Notes: generated from the letters alone by a model not told the origin. A DNA stretch of 64,000 nucleotides from Massariosphaeria phaeospora (GCA_011032825.1 JAADJZ010000016.1:1-64000), one strand, 5' to 3'. Positions 1 to 11,468 are shown, counted from the stretch's first letter. Made by a program: numbers and translations.

Positions 1-25
1 TTCGGTAAGAGAACACCCCTGATAA

Positions 26-130
26 CACTTTGGCTATACGGAACCACAGAATACAATGTACGCGTGCAGCCTCTCGCGTAGTATTATTGAGCACGGCCGA
101 ACTTTAGCCGGCGAAAACCAAAACTTGAGA
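26..130 (+). repeat. Left TIR of the MULE
   Basis: Reverse complement of 3209-3313 with hardly any mismatch over 105 bp. The match weakens inward beyond 130 and stops outward at 26. Confidence 0.85.
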
Positions 131-568
131 TGGCTACACCGCCACACTGGCTATGAGATTAATCAGCACGGCAGATGGCCTCCGTTCCCCGACTCCACTT
201 TACGTTCAAGGCGCGATGGCAGGTTTATTTTTAGCCGCGCCAAGCCTTAAGCGAGCCACCCACGAATCTGACCTCGCTGGTTGCCTCACCAAACTTGAAC
301 ACCTCTGCCGCACCCACTGCACCCACCAACCACGCCCTAAATACAATAACCCGTCTGGCCAATATTGTAGAGCTCGATGAGCCGAGTTGATTGCTGCAAA
401 AGTTACGAAATTCCGATCGCTTTTGGTGGAGGCGCATTCACTTGAAGATTTCTTGCTCTTGGATCTCGCACTTCATAGCGTCAGCAGCGACCATCTCAGG
501 ACTATCCCAAACCGGCAACGAATGCTAGACTCTGGCGCCTGATTCCTCACTTGTTCCAAACTCGCCAA

Positions 569-2917
569 ATGGCCTCCAAACTTGATGAGATTGACTCTGG
601 ATTGCCTGAGGACTTTGACGGTGATGCCCTAGACTAACTGTACAATCCAAAGGCGAACCTCCTAGTGTATTTGCCTTACAATCTTGACCACCATGTGACT
701 GTCAGGTCACTGAACGACCATCTCAAGACCTGGGGATATGGGGCATCTATTAAGAAGCTGGTTGAACGCTGCGCAGGCAGGAAACGTATTCAAGCAGAGG
801 TTATTGGGGTCAAGTTACGCTGCGCGTGTGGCAGAAAGTTCACCAAACAAGGCGCTAAGCGTAAAACTTCCTCTTGTATGAGCACATCTACACCTTGCCC
901 ATGGCTTGGGTATCTTGAAAAGTATTTGGATAAGAAAAGCGATCTATCTGAGTAGCAGTAGCGGATTACAGTACTCAATCCTACACACAATCATCCGCCA
1001 GCTGATCAATTAGCACTGCCTTAGTTTAGGCAGGTTGATAAAACGGCTATTGCGCTTATCTAGGAGGGTATCAACCGTGGCGACTCTGCTAGCAATATTC
1101 TTTTACAATTAATGCCTCTTGGATATAACATAGGAAAGATAGATGTTAAAAACGAGATGGCTAAGCTCACTCGTGCTACTTTGGGAGGTAGAAGCAAGAT
1201 ACAGGCGCTTCTTAATGAGTTGAAGAAACCTATAAAGGATGAAGATGACCTCAATAGAGAGACTATCACGTACTTTGAGCGGCACCAACTAGATGAGCTC
1301 AATCGCCTTAATATACTCTTCTTCGCTCACCTATACAGTATGGAGATCCTCAAGAATAACCTGGACGTTATTATGTTGGATTGTACTTACAAAACCAACC
1401 GGTTCAACATGCTCTTTCTACACATTGTGGGGATTACTTGTACAGAGAAAACGTATAACGTAGCTTACTATTTTCTGCCTAACGAACAGGAGATCTCTTA
1501 TAACTTTGCTATTAAATCTCTACGAGAGCTCTTTACTAAGTGCGAAGTTACTCTAACTGCCTTTGTTACTGACTGCGAGCCGGCTCTCAAAAACGCGCTT
1601 TCAACTTAGTTTGAAGATGTTTCCCAACGTCTCTGTATTTGGCACGTAAACAACAACGTTGAGAAGAAGTTGCTAGAACACTTTAAAAACAAGACTATTT
1701 TACCGCGGCTTACAGAGGCAGAGCGCGCAAAGGAGGTAAAGAGACTTCAGGAGAAGAAGGACAGTTTCATGAGTAAATGGAATGCGCTAGTATTCTGCCA
1801 GTGGCGCACTGAGTTCAAGGAGCAGTGGATTAAGCTACAAGAGGAGTACAATGAGCTACTCGCTTTGATTACCTATCTCAAGGACCATGTAATGCCTTGG
1901 AGAGAGGAATGGGCCGAATATCTCTGCAAATACATACCGGATTTTGGCCAGCGAGTTACCTCCCGCCTGGAAGGCAGCCATACTTGGCTCAAGTCTGCTA
2001 TTATGAACAAGACTGGCTATATTTACTATATTGTACTCTACATTTACCGCTGTACTTGCGTTGAAAGGAGAGAGTACAAGAAAGAGATATTACAGAAGTA
2101 CGCTTAGGTGGCAAACGACGTTAAACTGCCTAAGTTTAAGAAGCTCCATTACAAGATTACTCCTAAAGGGCTACGTTATCTGAAAAAGCAACTCCTACTT
2201 ACTAAATCTCTCAAGTACGATCAAAACACCGATCGCTGTTCTGGGGCGTTTAAGATTAAGTACAGTTTACCTTGCAAACACGTACTTTACGCGCTACTCT
2301 ATCGAACTGCGTCATTAGAGTTGATATTGGAGGCAAGTAAAATAGGGCAACATTGGTGGTTTCACCCAGTTCGACTAGGAGAGGCACCTCCGCCAGTTAT
2401 TCCGCGAGATCCGGTAGTAATTACCTCAGGCAGAGGGCGCCCAAAGAAAGGCAAAGGCAAAAAGGCGCTACGTGAGCTCCGCGAGCCAATTGGGGTTGAG
2501 ATTGCTCGCCAACGCGCCTCTCAAGTTACTGGTACTCCTAGCGCTACTCAGGTTACTGCTACCTAGGCTACTTAGGCTGATGAGGAGGTTGAGGTTACTA
2601 AGAAAGTGACTACTACAAGACAATCTACTAAGAGGATTGTTAAGAGCAAGGTCAAGCGAAGTTAGCAACCTAAGAAAAGCGCACTTTCCGCGGAGGATCT
2701 CGGGGCTACGCTAAGGGAGATGAGAGAGGAGATGAGGCAAATAAGAGAGGCGTACTTGAACAGCGGCAACAGCAACCCTAGCGCTAGCGGCAGCCGTAAA
2801 CGCCTTCTGCCTGTTGAATCCAGCTCTGAATCAGAGTATAAGTCAAGTGAGCCAACGCCTCCCCGTAGGCGCGGCAAACAGGCGAAAAGGTAGGCTAGCC
2901 GTGGCTCCGCGCATTGA
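569..2917 (+). pseudogene. MULE transposase, disrupted by in-frame TAG/TAA codons
   Basis: From the ATG at 569 one frame can be followed for about 780 codons. It is broken by stops at 636, 953, 959, 1022, 1061, 1607, 2105, 2564, 2573, 2663 and probably 2891. All are TAA or TAG and none needs a frameshift. The order of parts fits a MULE transposase: a cysteine-rich N-terminal zone near 800-900; the DDE core with the first Asp in MLDCTYKTN (about 1376), the second in FVTDCEPAL (about 1562) and the Glu in RLEGSHTW (about 1969); a SWIM zinc finger ending SLPCKHVLY (about 2270); and an AT-hook-like GRGRPKKGKGKK near 2430. Family assignment is firm. The copy cannot encode an intact enzyme unless the stops are read through. 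CAG or CAA to TAG or TAA by RIP-like C-to-T change is the likely cause. Confidence 0.85.
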
Positions 2918-3208
2918 GGTCTTGGGAGGTCTACGTTTTACTGAACAACAGCACAACAACGCTACATTAGATTTAGCTGAAATTCACAGCGCTACCTGAG
3001 ATAGTGAATGCGAAAAGATATCTGAAATAATATTACAAAAATGTGGTGTGGTTGTGAAGTTCTATGAGGGGGGGGGTTGATCACCAAATGTAAATCGACC
3101 ACCCGAATATGGCTACATCTAGAGCCGAATTCCTGCCGATTCAGAGGAATCTCAGCATTAGCGGCGCTAATCAGCCGTAGGCTGCGCCTCTGGCTGTGGC
3201 TAGTGTCG

Positions 3209-3313
3209 TCTCAAGTTTTGGTTTTCGCCGGCTAAAGTTCGGCCGTGCTCAATAATACTACGCGAGAGGCTGCACGCGTACATTGTATTCTGTGGTTCCG
3301 TATAGCCAAAGTG
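3209..3313 (-). repeat. Right TIR of the MULE
   Basis: Inverted partner of 26-130. The bases after 3313, up to about 3335, resemble the end of the degraded MULE relative at 6190-6215, so the true terminus may lie a little further right. Confidence 0.85.
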
Positions 3314-3910
3314 TAGTTCCGTTTATCCTTTGCCAAAAAAAAAACATACTACTTTGCTTAGTAAACTTTCGCTTACAAGCGCAGCGTAATTTAACTTTTA
3401 TTACTTTTAGCACTAAACGTTTTTTACTTGCTAGGCGTTTAATTGCTTTCTAAATAAATACTCTAGTTATATTTTTAAGTTTTTAGATAGTTATTTAATA
3501 CTTTTATAGTTACATAATAGTTCAAATCGAATAGCAAATACTTTAGAAAACTTACTTTGAGGTTGTATACTTATTTTAAAGTATTGTAATTATATCTAAC
3601 AAGTAAATCGAAGTTAATCTCGTTAAGTTTAAGCGCTATTAGAATAGTGTTAAATTAAGCGCTAGAGTTTAACATTTGTTGCCTATTTAAAATAAACTTA
3701 AAATAGTTACTTTTAACGCTAGGTAGTGCGATAGCTAAGACTACAAAACTTTTAAGTAAATGCGCTTTTACTAAAAGCAATTGGATTTTTGTAATTTTTG
3801 CAGCAATCAACTTAGCTCGTTGAGCTTTATAATATTAGCTTAACGAGTTATTGTATTTAAAGCGTAGTTAGTAAGTGTAGTAAGTGTAGCAAAAGTATTT
3901 AAGTTTAGTA

Positions 3911-5934
3911 ACGTACTCTACAAGCGAGTTAGTTACATAAGCGAGTTAGTTACATAAGCGAGTTAGTTACATAAGCGAGTTAGTTACATAAGCGAGTTAG
4001 TTACATAAGCGAGTTAGTTACATAAGCGAGTTAGTTACATAAGCGAGTTAGTTACATAAGCGAGTTAGTTACATAAGCGAGTTAGTTATATAAGCGAGTT
4101 AGTTACTTTGCTAAAACTCTACTAAAACGTACTGTTGCAAATAGTAAAATAGCAATAGCTTAACAACAATATAAGTAACTTGAATTTAAAAAAAGCACGT
4201 ATACAGCTTGCGCTTTAGACTATTAAACAAAATGCAACTTTTTTTTAACAACGCGCTGCAGCTATCTACAACGTTTTTTAAACAATACTTAGCAATTAAC
4301 GCGCTAGAAAGTAGTTTCAACGCAATTGCGCGCTTAACTTAGCAAATCTTTGTTTAATAAAAGAAAAAGTAATTGTTTAGCATATACTTAATTTTAACGC
4401 GCGAGAATTTCTACTACAGCTCGCTGCTGTAAAGAATATAGCTAATTTACTACGCAAAAAGCGTAGCTAACTACTAGTAAGCGTTAACTAAGCTTTAACT
4501 TTTGTCAAACGTTGCTTTAAACTTTAAGTTAAGTTTAATTGCAAGTACAACTACAAGCAAGCTTTCTGCAAGAATTTTAAAGTTATACGAAGCTAGTTTC
4601 AACTTGTAAAGAATACAAAAGCTAAGTATAACATTTTTAACAAAAACACTTACAACTTTAACGAGTTTAGCTTTATAATAGGCATAATATTAACTAGAGT
4701 AGTAAATACAAGCTCTAAGCGTTAAGAATAGCTAAAAAGCGTTTAGTAAAGCAATCGCAAGTAGACTATAGTAATCTAAAGTATTAACGCAACTAAGTAA
4801 GCAATTCTACTCTTTGTTATTTTTTAAAGCAAAAACTACTTTTTTGCTTAGTACAAAAAGAATAACCTACTTTGCAACTAGGTTATTGCAGTTTCTAAAA
4901 ATAGCTAAACAACAAACAAGCTTAGTTTAAAGTAGCTAAAGCATTTTAACGCTTACACACAAAAAAAAACTATAAAAAACTATTGTTTGCTTATTATTAA
5001 CGGCTACGAAAGCTACGACTCGCTTGAGTTCTAGCAGTACTATAAAAAAAACAAAACTATTACTTTTTGTATACTTCTTTACTTGTTGCACTTTTTACAG
5101 CTTTTTAATGTAAGTTGTTTTTTGCTATTAAAAAAGCGTATAGGCGCTAAGCTAAGAACTTAATGCGCAATAAAATTAACTACATTACTAAACTTAAGTT
5201 TTTACTATGCTTTATTAGTGCTTTTAAAAATGCTATTACTAAAAGCAATATCTAAAAAAGCTTTTAAAGTGCTAGCTTGCTTCTACTTAACCTAAAAGTA
5301 GTAATATTAAAGCTTAATATTTGCTTTTGTACGCTTATACTACCTACTACTAACGTTGCGCTCTAAGTATCTAAAACTCTAAGCAATACTCTAAAATTTA
5401 AGTTGCAATTAACGCTAATTTGAGAAAAAATTTAACAACACGTTGATAGCTCGCTTACTTACATAGTTAATGCAGTTAAAAAGCTTGCTAAAAGCGCAAA
5501 GATAATAGCGCATTTTTTAGTGTTAATAAGCAACTAAGTTAAAAAGCTTTAAGTAGCTAACAAAGCTGCTTTGCGTTGTAAATTGCGCAAAAAAAAGCGT
5601 ATACAAGCTAAAAGAACTTTTACAGCTAAAAAAGCGTGCGCTTAACTACTTTAAAAGAGTTTACAGCGCGCAGTAATAAAAAAAAAGCAAAAAAAAGCGC
5701 GCGCGCTAAAAGCAGCGAGCTAACTTAAAAGCACTATAAGCGCTGCAACAAAGTTAAGCACAACTCGCGCACATGTAAACAAGTTAAAAAAATAGCTTTT
5801 AATTAATATACTCTACTATGCAGTACTGTACAGAACTTTAAAGTACAACTTTACTATTTGCAATAGTACGTTTTAGTAAAGTCTTGGCAAAGTAACTAGC
5901 TCGCTTGTGTAACCAACTCGCTCGTAGAGTACGT
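3911..5934 (+). mobile_element. Fot1/pogo-like element E1, RIP-degraded, with expanded TIR iterons
   Basis: The ends are inverted (ACGTACTCTAC / GTAGAGTACGT) and flanked by TA at 3909-3910 and 5935-5936. The sequence on both sides is continuous MULE relic, so the insertion is clean. The interior (for example 4870-4990) shares blocks with the other Fot1-like copies here, in plus orientation, including a degraded DDE_1-type segment near 4920-5040. The element is 2024 bp. Removing nine surplus 17-bp units from the left end leaves 1871 bp, the size of its relatives (1847-1864 bp). No intact ORF remains. Confidence 0.8.
3922..4108 (+). repeat. Eleven tandem 17-bp units in the left TIR of E1
   Basis: The unit AAGCGAGTTAGTTACAT begins at 3922 and every 17 bp to 4092, with one or two base changes near the end of the run. 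The right TIR of the same element (about 5891-5924) has only two less-mutated units. There are no spacers, so this is not a CRISPR array. Confidence 0.95.
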
Positions 5935-6215
5935 TAAAGCAACTAGCAAAGTTAGATTTGTAGGTAGCTCGCTTAAGGCTTGGCGCAGCTAAAAATAAAC
6001 CTGCTATCGCGTCTTGAACGTAAAGTGGGGTCGGTGAACGGAGAGATTAGCGCCGCTGCTCGGCGAGGTGGCGGTGCAGCTATCTCAAGTTTTGAAGTTC
6101 GTCGGCTAAACCTCGGGCCGTACTGGAATATACCACCCGAGGGCTGCACGCGTACTTTGAGAACTGTGGTGCCATATACCCAAACCGTGGTGCCGTTTAT
6201 CCGTCGCCATAGAAA

Positions 6216-6806
6216 ATAAGAATTATAGTAGTAATACTACGTGCGCAGATAAACTTAGTAGACTAGATAGAAGAGATTAATATAGAGTCTAACTTTACTA
6301 TCTTAAACAATTCGACGGCGTTTGGGCGGCCGATTCTGGAGGTTCGTGACGCCGTTTATGGAGGCTGACTTGCCGCAAAACCTCTCTAACCCCGCGGGCA
6401 GTGACTCGAGCGCACGTGCTCTTCGGCTTTCCTACCTCGACTAGCGTATGTGACAGGAGCTCCAAAGGCCAGATCCCGTTTCCTCGAAAAGAGGAACGCA
6501 GCGGCACGCCTGCGAGCTCATCCCGATCTCTATTCTTACTACCCATGATGCCGACCCAAACTGAGGCCACTCGACCAGTGGAGTACCTAAGGCTCCTCTC
6601 TCGCCGTCCACAGAGTCAAAAACAAGGACGGCCACCTCTTCTCTCCTCTTTTTGTGGCCTGCGTACCGTCTGCACGTCGTTCAAGCTAGAATCCTCCTCC
6701 TCCAGTAACTCTTCGTTCCCTTCACGCTCTGCCTCGGACGCCTTGACTCTAGACGCTCTCCCTCCGGTCGCTTTTGTGGCTTTACCTCTTCACGGACTGC
6801 TGCGAC
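6216..6806. other. Spacer upstream of the DUF3435 gene
   Basis: About 590 bp of normal composition from 6310 onward. There are open frames on both strands (for example 6401-6856 +) but none with a recognisable domain. It probably holds the promoter of the DUF3435 gene and perhaps an element terminus, which I could not delimit. Confidence 0.4.
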
Positions 6807-9195
6807 ATGCGACGACGCTCACCGGTCGAGAGTTCCTCCGACGAAAGTTCCTCTGACGAGAGTGATTATACTGGGTCTGACGCAGACGATGGTGTTGACT
6901 CGGATACAGATCTGACAGACGTCGATGCATTTGCTGATAAGAATGACGAGGATGAAGCATGGCTCTCCCCTAACGAGGATCATCCGCCTGAGCACTATCT
7001 CCAACAGCTGAAGACGTTCGACGAACGAGAGTATACGAAAGAGGACTACAAGGACAGCAGTACTCGCCTGCTCGATCGTATGGAAGATCAGTGGAATCAG
7101 TAGGTCCCCCGTTCTCCTGTAGCCCGCGCTAGAGCACATAGGACTAACACAGCATAGATGCTGGACGTATCTCAAGCAAGACCATTACCGCGCCTATGCC
7201 ACCGTATCCGTCGCCACTCTACACACGTTCTTCGACTGGGTACTAAGCCAGCGCCGAGGGAAAGGAGGGCGAAAACGCCGGGGGACTAAGCTTGCCAGCT
7301 CCCTAGGGACGTACTGGAAGGTTTTCCGCCTAGTGTATGAAAGAGCCACTGGTGTGAAGCTGGATGGGAGGATGAATCGGAGCATGCACAAGGTACGGAT
7401 GGTCGGTCTCTTGGTTCCGAGTCTTACACGCGTGTCTACGTCTAATACAAAGGGTAGGTACTGAGAAAGCTGGCGAAGAAGCACGGTCTAAAGAAGCACG
7501 GTCGAGATAAGGCCTGTATGTACATCGAAGATCAGGCCCTAGTGCTGCAAACGAACCTGGAAACGACCGAAAAGAGATACCCCCACGGACGCTATAGGAT
7601 ACAAGCCCAACTCTATTTACAACTGGGCGGTTTTACAGCGAATCGGCCACAGGCTCTTCTCGGTCTCTGCTATCGGCATATACAGGTTACGCTGCTATGG
7701 GACCCAGAGGGTGGCCCTCATCGAGTTTTGCTAGAGTTCACCTTCGAATTCACAAAGGAGTTCCTTGGGATCAAAGACTTGTACGTTATCAAGCTCTCTG
7801 TCTGCTAGAGTTTATAAGATTGTTGGACTCTCTCTAAGGAATACCTTCCCTCTCCCTGAAATTATGTACGACGAGACTCTCATCTTCAGTCCGCATGTCT
7901 TCCTCCTTGGCGTGCTCTTCTGCGATCAAGCATTTGCAGCGTACAATCTAACCTCCCCAGAGGAACTTAGTAGGCTTGGTATTCCGCCACACCGCAACGA
8001 GCTACCACTACGCCTGAATCCGAAATTAGACAATGTTCCCCTGTTTCGGAAAGCGGTACGGACCCCTGACGGCTGGGCTATTTCTCCTATCGAACCTCTT
8101 CCCTACTCCACCTTGCTGCCCTGGATCCGAGCACTAGGGCAAATCACAGGGTTTGCGCAGGTCACCCGTCCTTATTCGTTGAGATATGCTGGAGGGAAGG
8201 CCTTTAATGAGAACGGTAAGCTCTGCAAGCTGTTGTAGGCAAGAGGTAGGATGCAAGGTGCAGGATTAACGTAGTATACAGGCAACGTTAGCGAGGCCAT
8301 GCAGAATCTGATGATGGGGCACGCCAGCATAGCGACGTTCTTGAAGCACTACCTCTCACGGCGCATCACGGTTGACACGCAGGCTGTCGTACGAGGCATC
8401 CAGCCCCAGACGGCGCTCATGCGGGCGGCTTGTACCATGAGTCGTTCGATCGATCGTCGTCGGCCGCGACGACTCACACCGGAACAGTCGACGTCCGTGA
8501 ACGATGATCCTACCGTTCGTTCCCTGCTCGACCGACGAGAGCATCTCAAACGTACCCTTAAGAACGCAACCAAATATCCAAAGTACAATAAGCTTAACTA
8601 CCAAATCAACCAGGAAAGGCAGCGTCAGCGGCATGACCTTCTTCGGGTTGTCAAGGAACGCTGGGAATATGAACAGCCCGTGCGTGATGTCGAGCAGCAG
8701 CTTGCTGGCATTGAAACAAAGGACGACCTTGAGCAGGTAGATGGTGTCCTGCTCCTGGCCCAGAAGGAATTAGTTGATGCTATTCTGGCCCCTCCAGGAC
8801 TCAGTCTAGAAGAAGAGATCCGCCGACGGAACAAGGCTATCCACGCCGTTACGCACTATTGTGGGATTGAGGAGGGTGGAGTGTATCCTTCACAGCTCAA
8901 GCAACCGAGTGGTCGCACCACGCTACCGGGTAAGAGCAAAGATGCTTCCCAGCCAGACATTAATAAAGAAGCGCTAGAAGCAGCCAAGGTGTTAGTGTAC
9001 AAGGAGATAAGGCCGAGGGTATGTTTCGTCTGCGTGGGCAACGAAAATCTCCCAATAGAACGGCGCACATACTCGTTTCATACTTCCGGGGATCTCAGCA
9101 AGCATTTTAAGAGAAGGCACCTCGCAAATGTTAGGGGAGAGGAATCCCTTAGGTGCAACCTCTGTCGGGTCGACCTGGACAATAAGATGCATTAG
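6807..9195 (+). CDS. DUF3435 tyrosine recombinase (Crypton/Starship-captain family)
   Basis: Five exons can be joined: 6807-7099, 7158-7392, 7458-7780, 7839-8215 and 8282-9195. All introns are GT-AG and 58-66 bp, and the phases are consistent. The result is 713 codons plus stop, normal for the family. An acidic N-terminus leads into a helical DNA-binding-like part, then the recombinase core. Predicted catalytic residues are all present: Arg in NRPQALL (about 239), Arg in PYSLRYAGGK (about 399), His in MMGHAS (about 423) and Tyr in FLKHYLSRR (about 433). A basic region follows, then a C2H2-like segment near 640-675. A second zinc finger is cut by the TAG at 9193, and the frame then continues QRHAHEVHG. 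Family members cut and paste DNA as YR transposases, and some drive giant Starship elements. Whether this copy is a captain, a small Crypton-like element or a relic cannot be told from the window. The ATG at 6807 is the first good start; an upstream exon is possible. Confidence 0.85.
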
Positions 9196-9479
9196 CAACG
9201 ACATGCTCATGAAGTCCACGGAACCATCTCAATAGGCACTACGACATAATTGTCACTCTTGGACGGCCAGTAGAGAGGTGGATTTTCCTTCCTGAGCAAA
9301 GGACCGTCAAGCTTGATACTAGAAACAATCGCGGATACTATAATGCACGGGACAAGCTCCAAAAGTCTAAGAAGAATGCTCCGAGCGTAGTCGCGAGTCG
9401 GTTTCATATGTGGACCTCAAGTTAGGAGCGAGTTGCTAAATTGCTGCTTAAAGCCTACTAGTTGTAAGAGAAGTAAAGA

Positions 9480-11063
9480 CTACGTGGATTTATGATCCAG
9501 CGCGTAATTGTTCAAGGAAAAGAGTGCGCCACCAACTAGATGCTGACTTCCAGTAATAAGTGTCTGCATGCCTCCAGCTTTCGCCCCTATTTCCCTCGCA
9601 GAATCCAAGGCTTTCTGGATGTTTGATTCGTAGAGAATACAAGAATTCTGGTGAAACCTCTTCCATATCTCACCAAATGCCTTTTGCGATGCGTCCTCTG
9701 ACTTTGCAACCATAGCTACATCGCAGTCAGTAGACGAACTTATAAGAATGAGGTTTATGTTCACCTGTTGCAGAATCGAAATCCTGCTCCGGATCGTACA
9801 GAGTGAAAATAACATGATGAATATGAATAGTGCTGAGGGTAGTGGCCAAGCGTTCGAGCACGATTGCCGCATCCCTCTGCTCCGAGACTTGACTGAAGAT
9901 TAAGATCCGTACGAGGGGCGCCCTATAAATGTTAGTGATAGATAGCGGCGTTTGACCTGGCAGACTAAGCACCTCTGTCCCTGCGAGGTCTCAATGAACC
10001 ATTCTGCAGCCTTGCTGACGCTCATCTCATTGTGTGCACCATCTAGGAACCAGTTGAATGCTCCTTCAACAACAAGTTGAAACCGTCCTGGCCAAGAGAA
10101 TCGATCTATGCCCTGCAAGATATCCGAGGATGATAACGGCGCAGCATCTTTGGGGGCTTTTTCTTCGAGAAAGTGGCGAACTGTAGCAAGTGCAACAGAA
10201 CAATTCATACGCTGGACATCCGGATTCAACTGTAGTGCATCTGCTGGGAGAGACAGATCATTCGCGATGAATTGGACGCTGATACCTTTCTCAGATGCCC
10301 GACTCCGAAGAATCTCAGCAGCGGAGGCCTCTTGAGGAGATGAAAGTGCACAGGACCCGCGCTTGAAAATTCCTGCTTTGTGCCAGGCAATATTCTCGAT
10401 GGTGGGCCCTAACTGCTTGACGTGATCCATACCAAGTGGAGTTATGACAGTTGCGACAGGATGCTCGATCACGTTAGTAGCATCATATTCCCCTCCATGA
10501 TGAGTCTCAAATATGGCCGCTTCTACGCCTTCTGTGATGAAGGCATGAAACGATACTAAAGCAATGAGCTGAAGATAACGAGGTAAAGTCCGTACACTGC
10601 TGTCGTCTTCTAATAAAGCATCCCACACTTCGAAAAAATATATTGCGAAAAGATCTCTGGCGATGGGTTGAAAATTGATGCGAATTCTCTCTTCAGGGTA
10701 GATGAGATGTGGCGAGGTGTACAGACCTGTCTTCCGTGGAAAGCCAGTCCTTTCCCCAAAAGCTCTGAGAAAGGTCTCAATGAATGCACATGTACTCCCT
10801 TTGCCTTTGGTCCCTGCGACATGAACGATGTTGAGGTTATCGATCTCGGCAGTCTTCTCTCTGTCAGTAAAGCTCTAGAGATTGCTCGGAAGGCACACCG
10901 AGTGACCAATCTGGTTAAGCCATTGCTTCATTCCAACTATGCTCGGAGTACCCTTCAGGTCCGGTTTTCCTTTCGCATCAGGAATACGGCTTAAGCCGGG
11001 TAGATTACTTCCTGGCTTTACACTAGGTCTTTCCGGGCGGCGTCGGCTGTGGAGGATGTTCAT
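9480..11063 (-). CDS. MET7: Folylpolyglutamate synthase
   Basis: Four exons read on the minus strand: 11063-10899, 10856-9973, 9922-9765 and 9715-9480. They join in phase to 480 residues. The first intron is short (42 bp) and its acceptor is the least certain. The enzyme adds glutamates to folates with ATP, retaining them in cytosol and mitochondria. Supporting motifs: the P-loop AGTKGKGST in exon 2, TGLYTSPHL just after it, EAAIFETHHGGEYDATN, then ITPLGMDHV and the DGAHN motif of the C-terminal Mur-ligase-like domain. Length is close to the usual 500 residues and no premature stop is needed, so it looks functional. It is a lone core gene between the DUF3435 gene, which converges on it (284-bp gap), and the AT-rich transposon block, which starts only about 130 bp upstream of its ATG. 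Confidence 0.9.
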
Positions 11064-11196
11064 GGCGCTCTGAACAACGTTAGGAAGTCAGGTTAGATGT
11101 GATCAACTCTACTTCACCTTGTAGCTTCTGTCAATCGGTTGCGACGGCATGATTTTGTTCATTGTGAGTGCTTAGTAAGGCGATAGCTTGGGATTA

Positions 11197-11468
11197 ACGT
11201 GATGCACGCGGAACACCAAAACACGACAAACTCTATTGTCTTCAACACGCGACAACTCCACCAATATGGACCCAATACAAGCTGCGATTGAAAAAATTAA
11301 ATTGCAAAAACTAGAAGAAAATTTCTTATATACAGAAATTGCTACTAAACATAGTATTATGCGCTCTACTTTAAGCTCAAGACACTAAAGCTTAACACGC
11401 TTTAGAACTTTTAAATTTTTTAACTAACAAAAACTTAGCTTACAACAAAAGCAAAAGCTTGTACAATA
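11197..11468 (+). pseudogene. 5' end of a Fot1/pogo-like transposase gene (E0), RIP-mutated
   Basis: A TA at 11195-11196 is followed by an ACGTG terminus. The ATG at 11266 opens a frame starting MDPIQAAIEKIKLQKLEEN, typical of Fot1/pogo transposase N-termini. Two in-frame TAA codons fit CAA-to-TAA mutation. The frame is cut at 11468 by the 910-bp foldback insertion and resumes for about 24 bases at 12381 (restoring ...LVQYI...). It is then cut by element E2. The rest was not found. Confidence 0.75.

Larger units (their letters stand above)
26..3313 (+). mobile_element. MULE DNA transposon with ~105-bp terminal inverted repeats
   Basis: The left end (26-130) is the near-exact reverse complement of 3209-3313, so the element has TIRs of about 105 bp. 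Between them lies one long plus-strand frame for a MULE transposase, interrupted by stop codons. On the right the terminal sequence may run on to about 3335, because the degraded relative ending near 6215 has similar bases there. The matching left terminus is not visible, so the outermost ends and the 9-bp target duplication usual for MULEs could not be fixed. The copy is much less AT-rich than the neighbouring relics and so looks younger. Confidence 0.85.
3345..6215 (-). mobile_element. RIP-degraded, truncated, inverted MULE relative
   Basis: Positions 3345-3908 and 5937-6215 align, as reverse complement, with roughly the first 860 bases of the MULE at 26-3313. Differences are mostly C-to-T and G-to-A. 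For example, 3770-3900 mirrors 430-300, and 5937-6050 mirrors about 300-190. The TIR end (6120-6215) also differs by changes that RIP does not make, so this was a related family member, not an identical copy. The 3' two-thirds are missing. A Fot1-like element at 3911-5934 splits it. Confidence 0.8.

Noticed and set aside
3922..4108. CRISPR-like array
   Set aside because: The 17-bp units are directly joined with no spacers, and they lie in a transposon TIR of a eukaryote.
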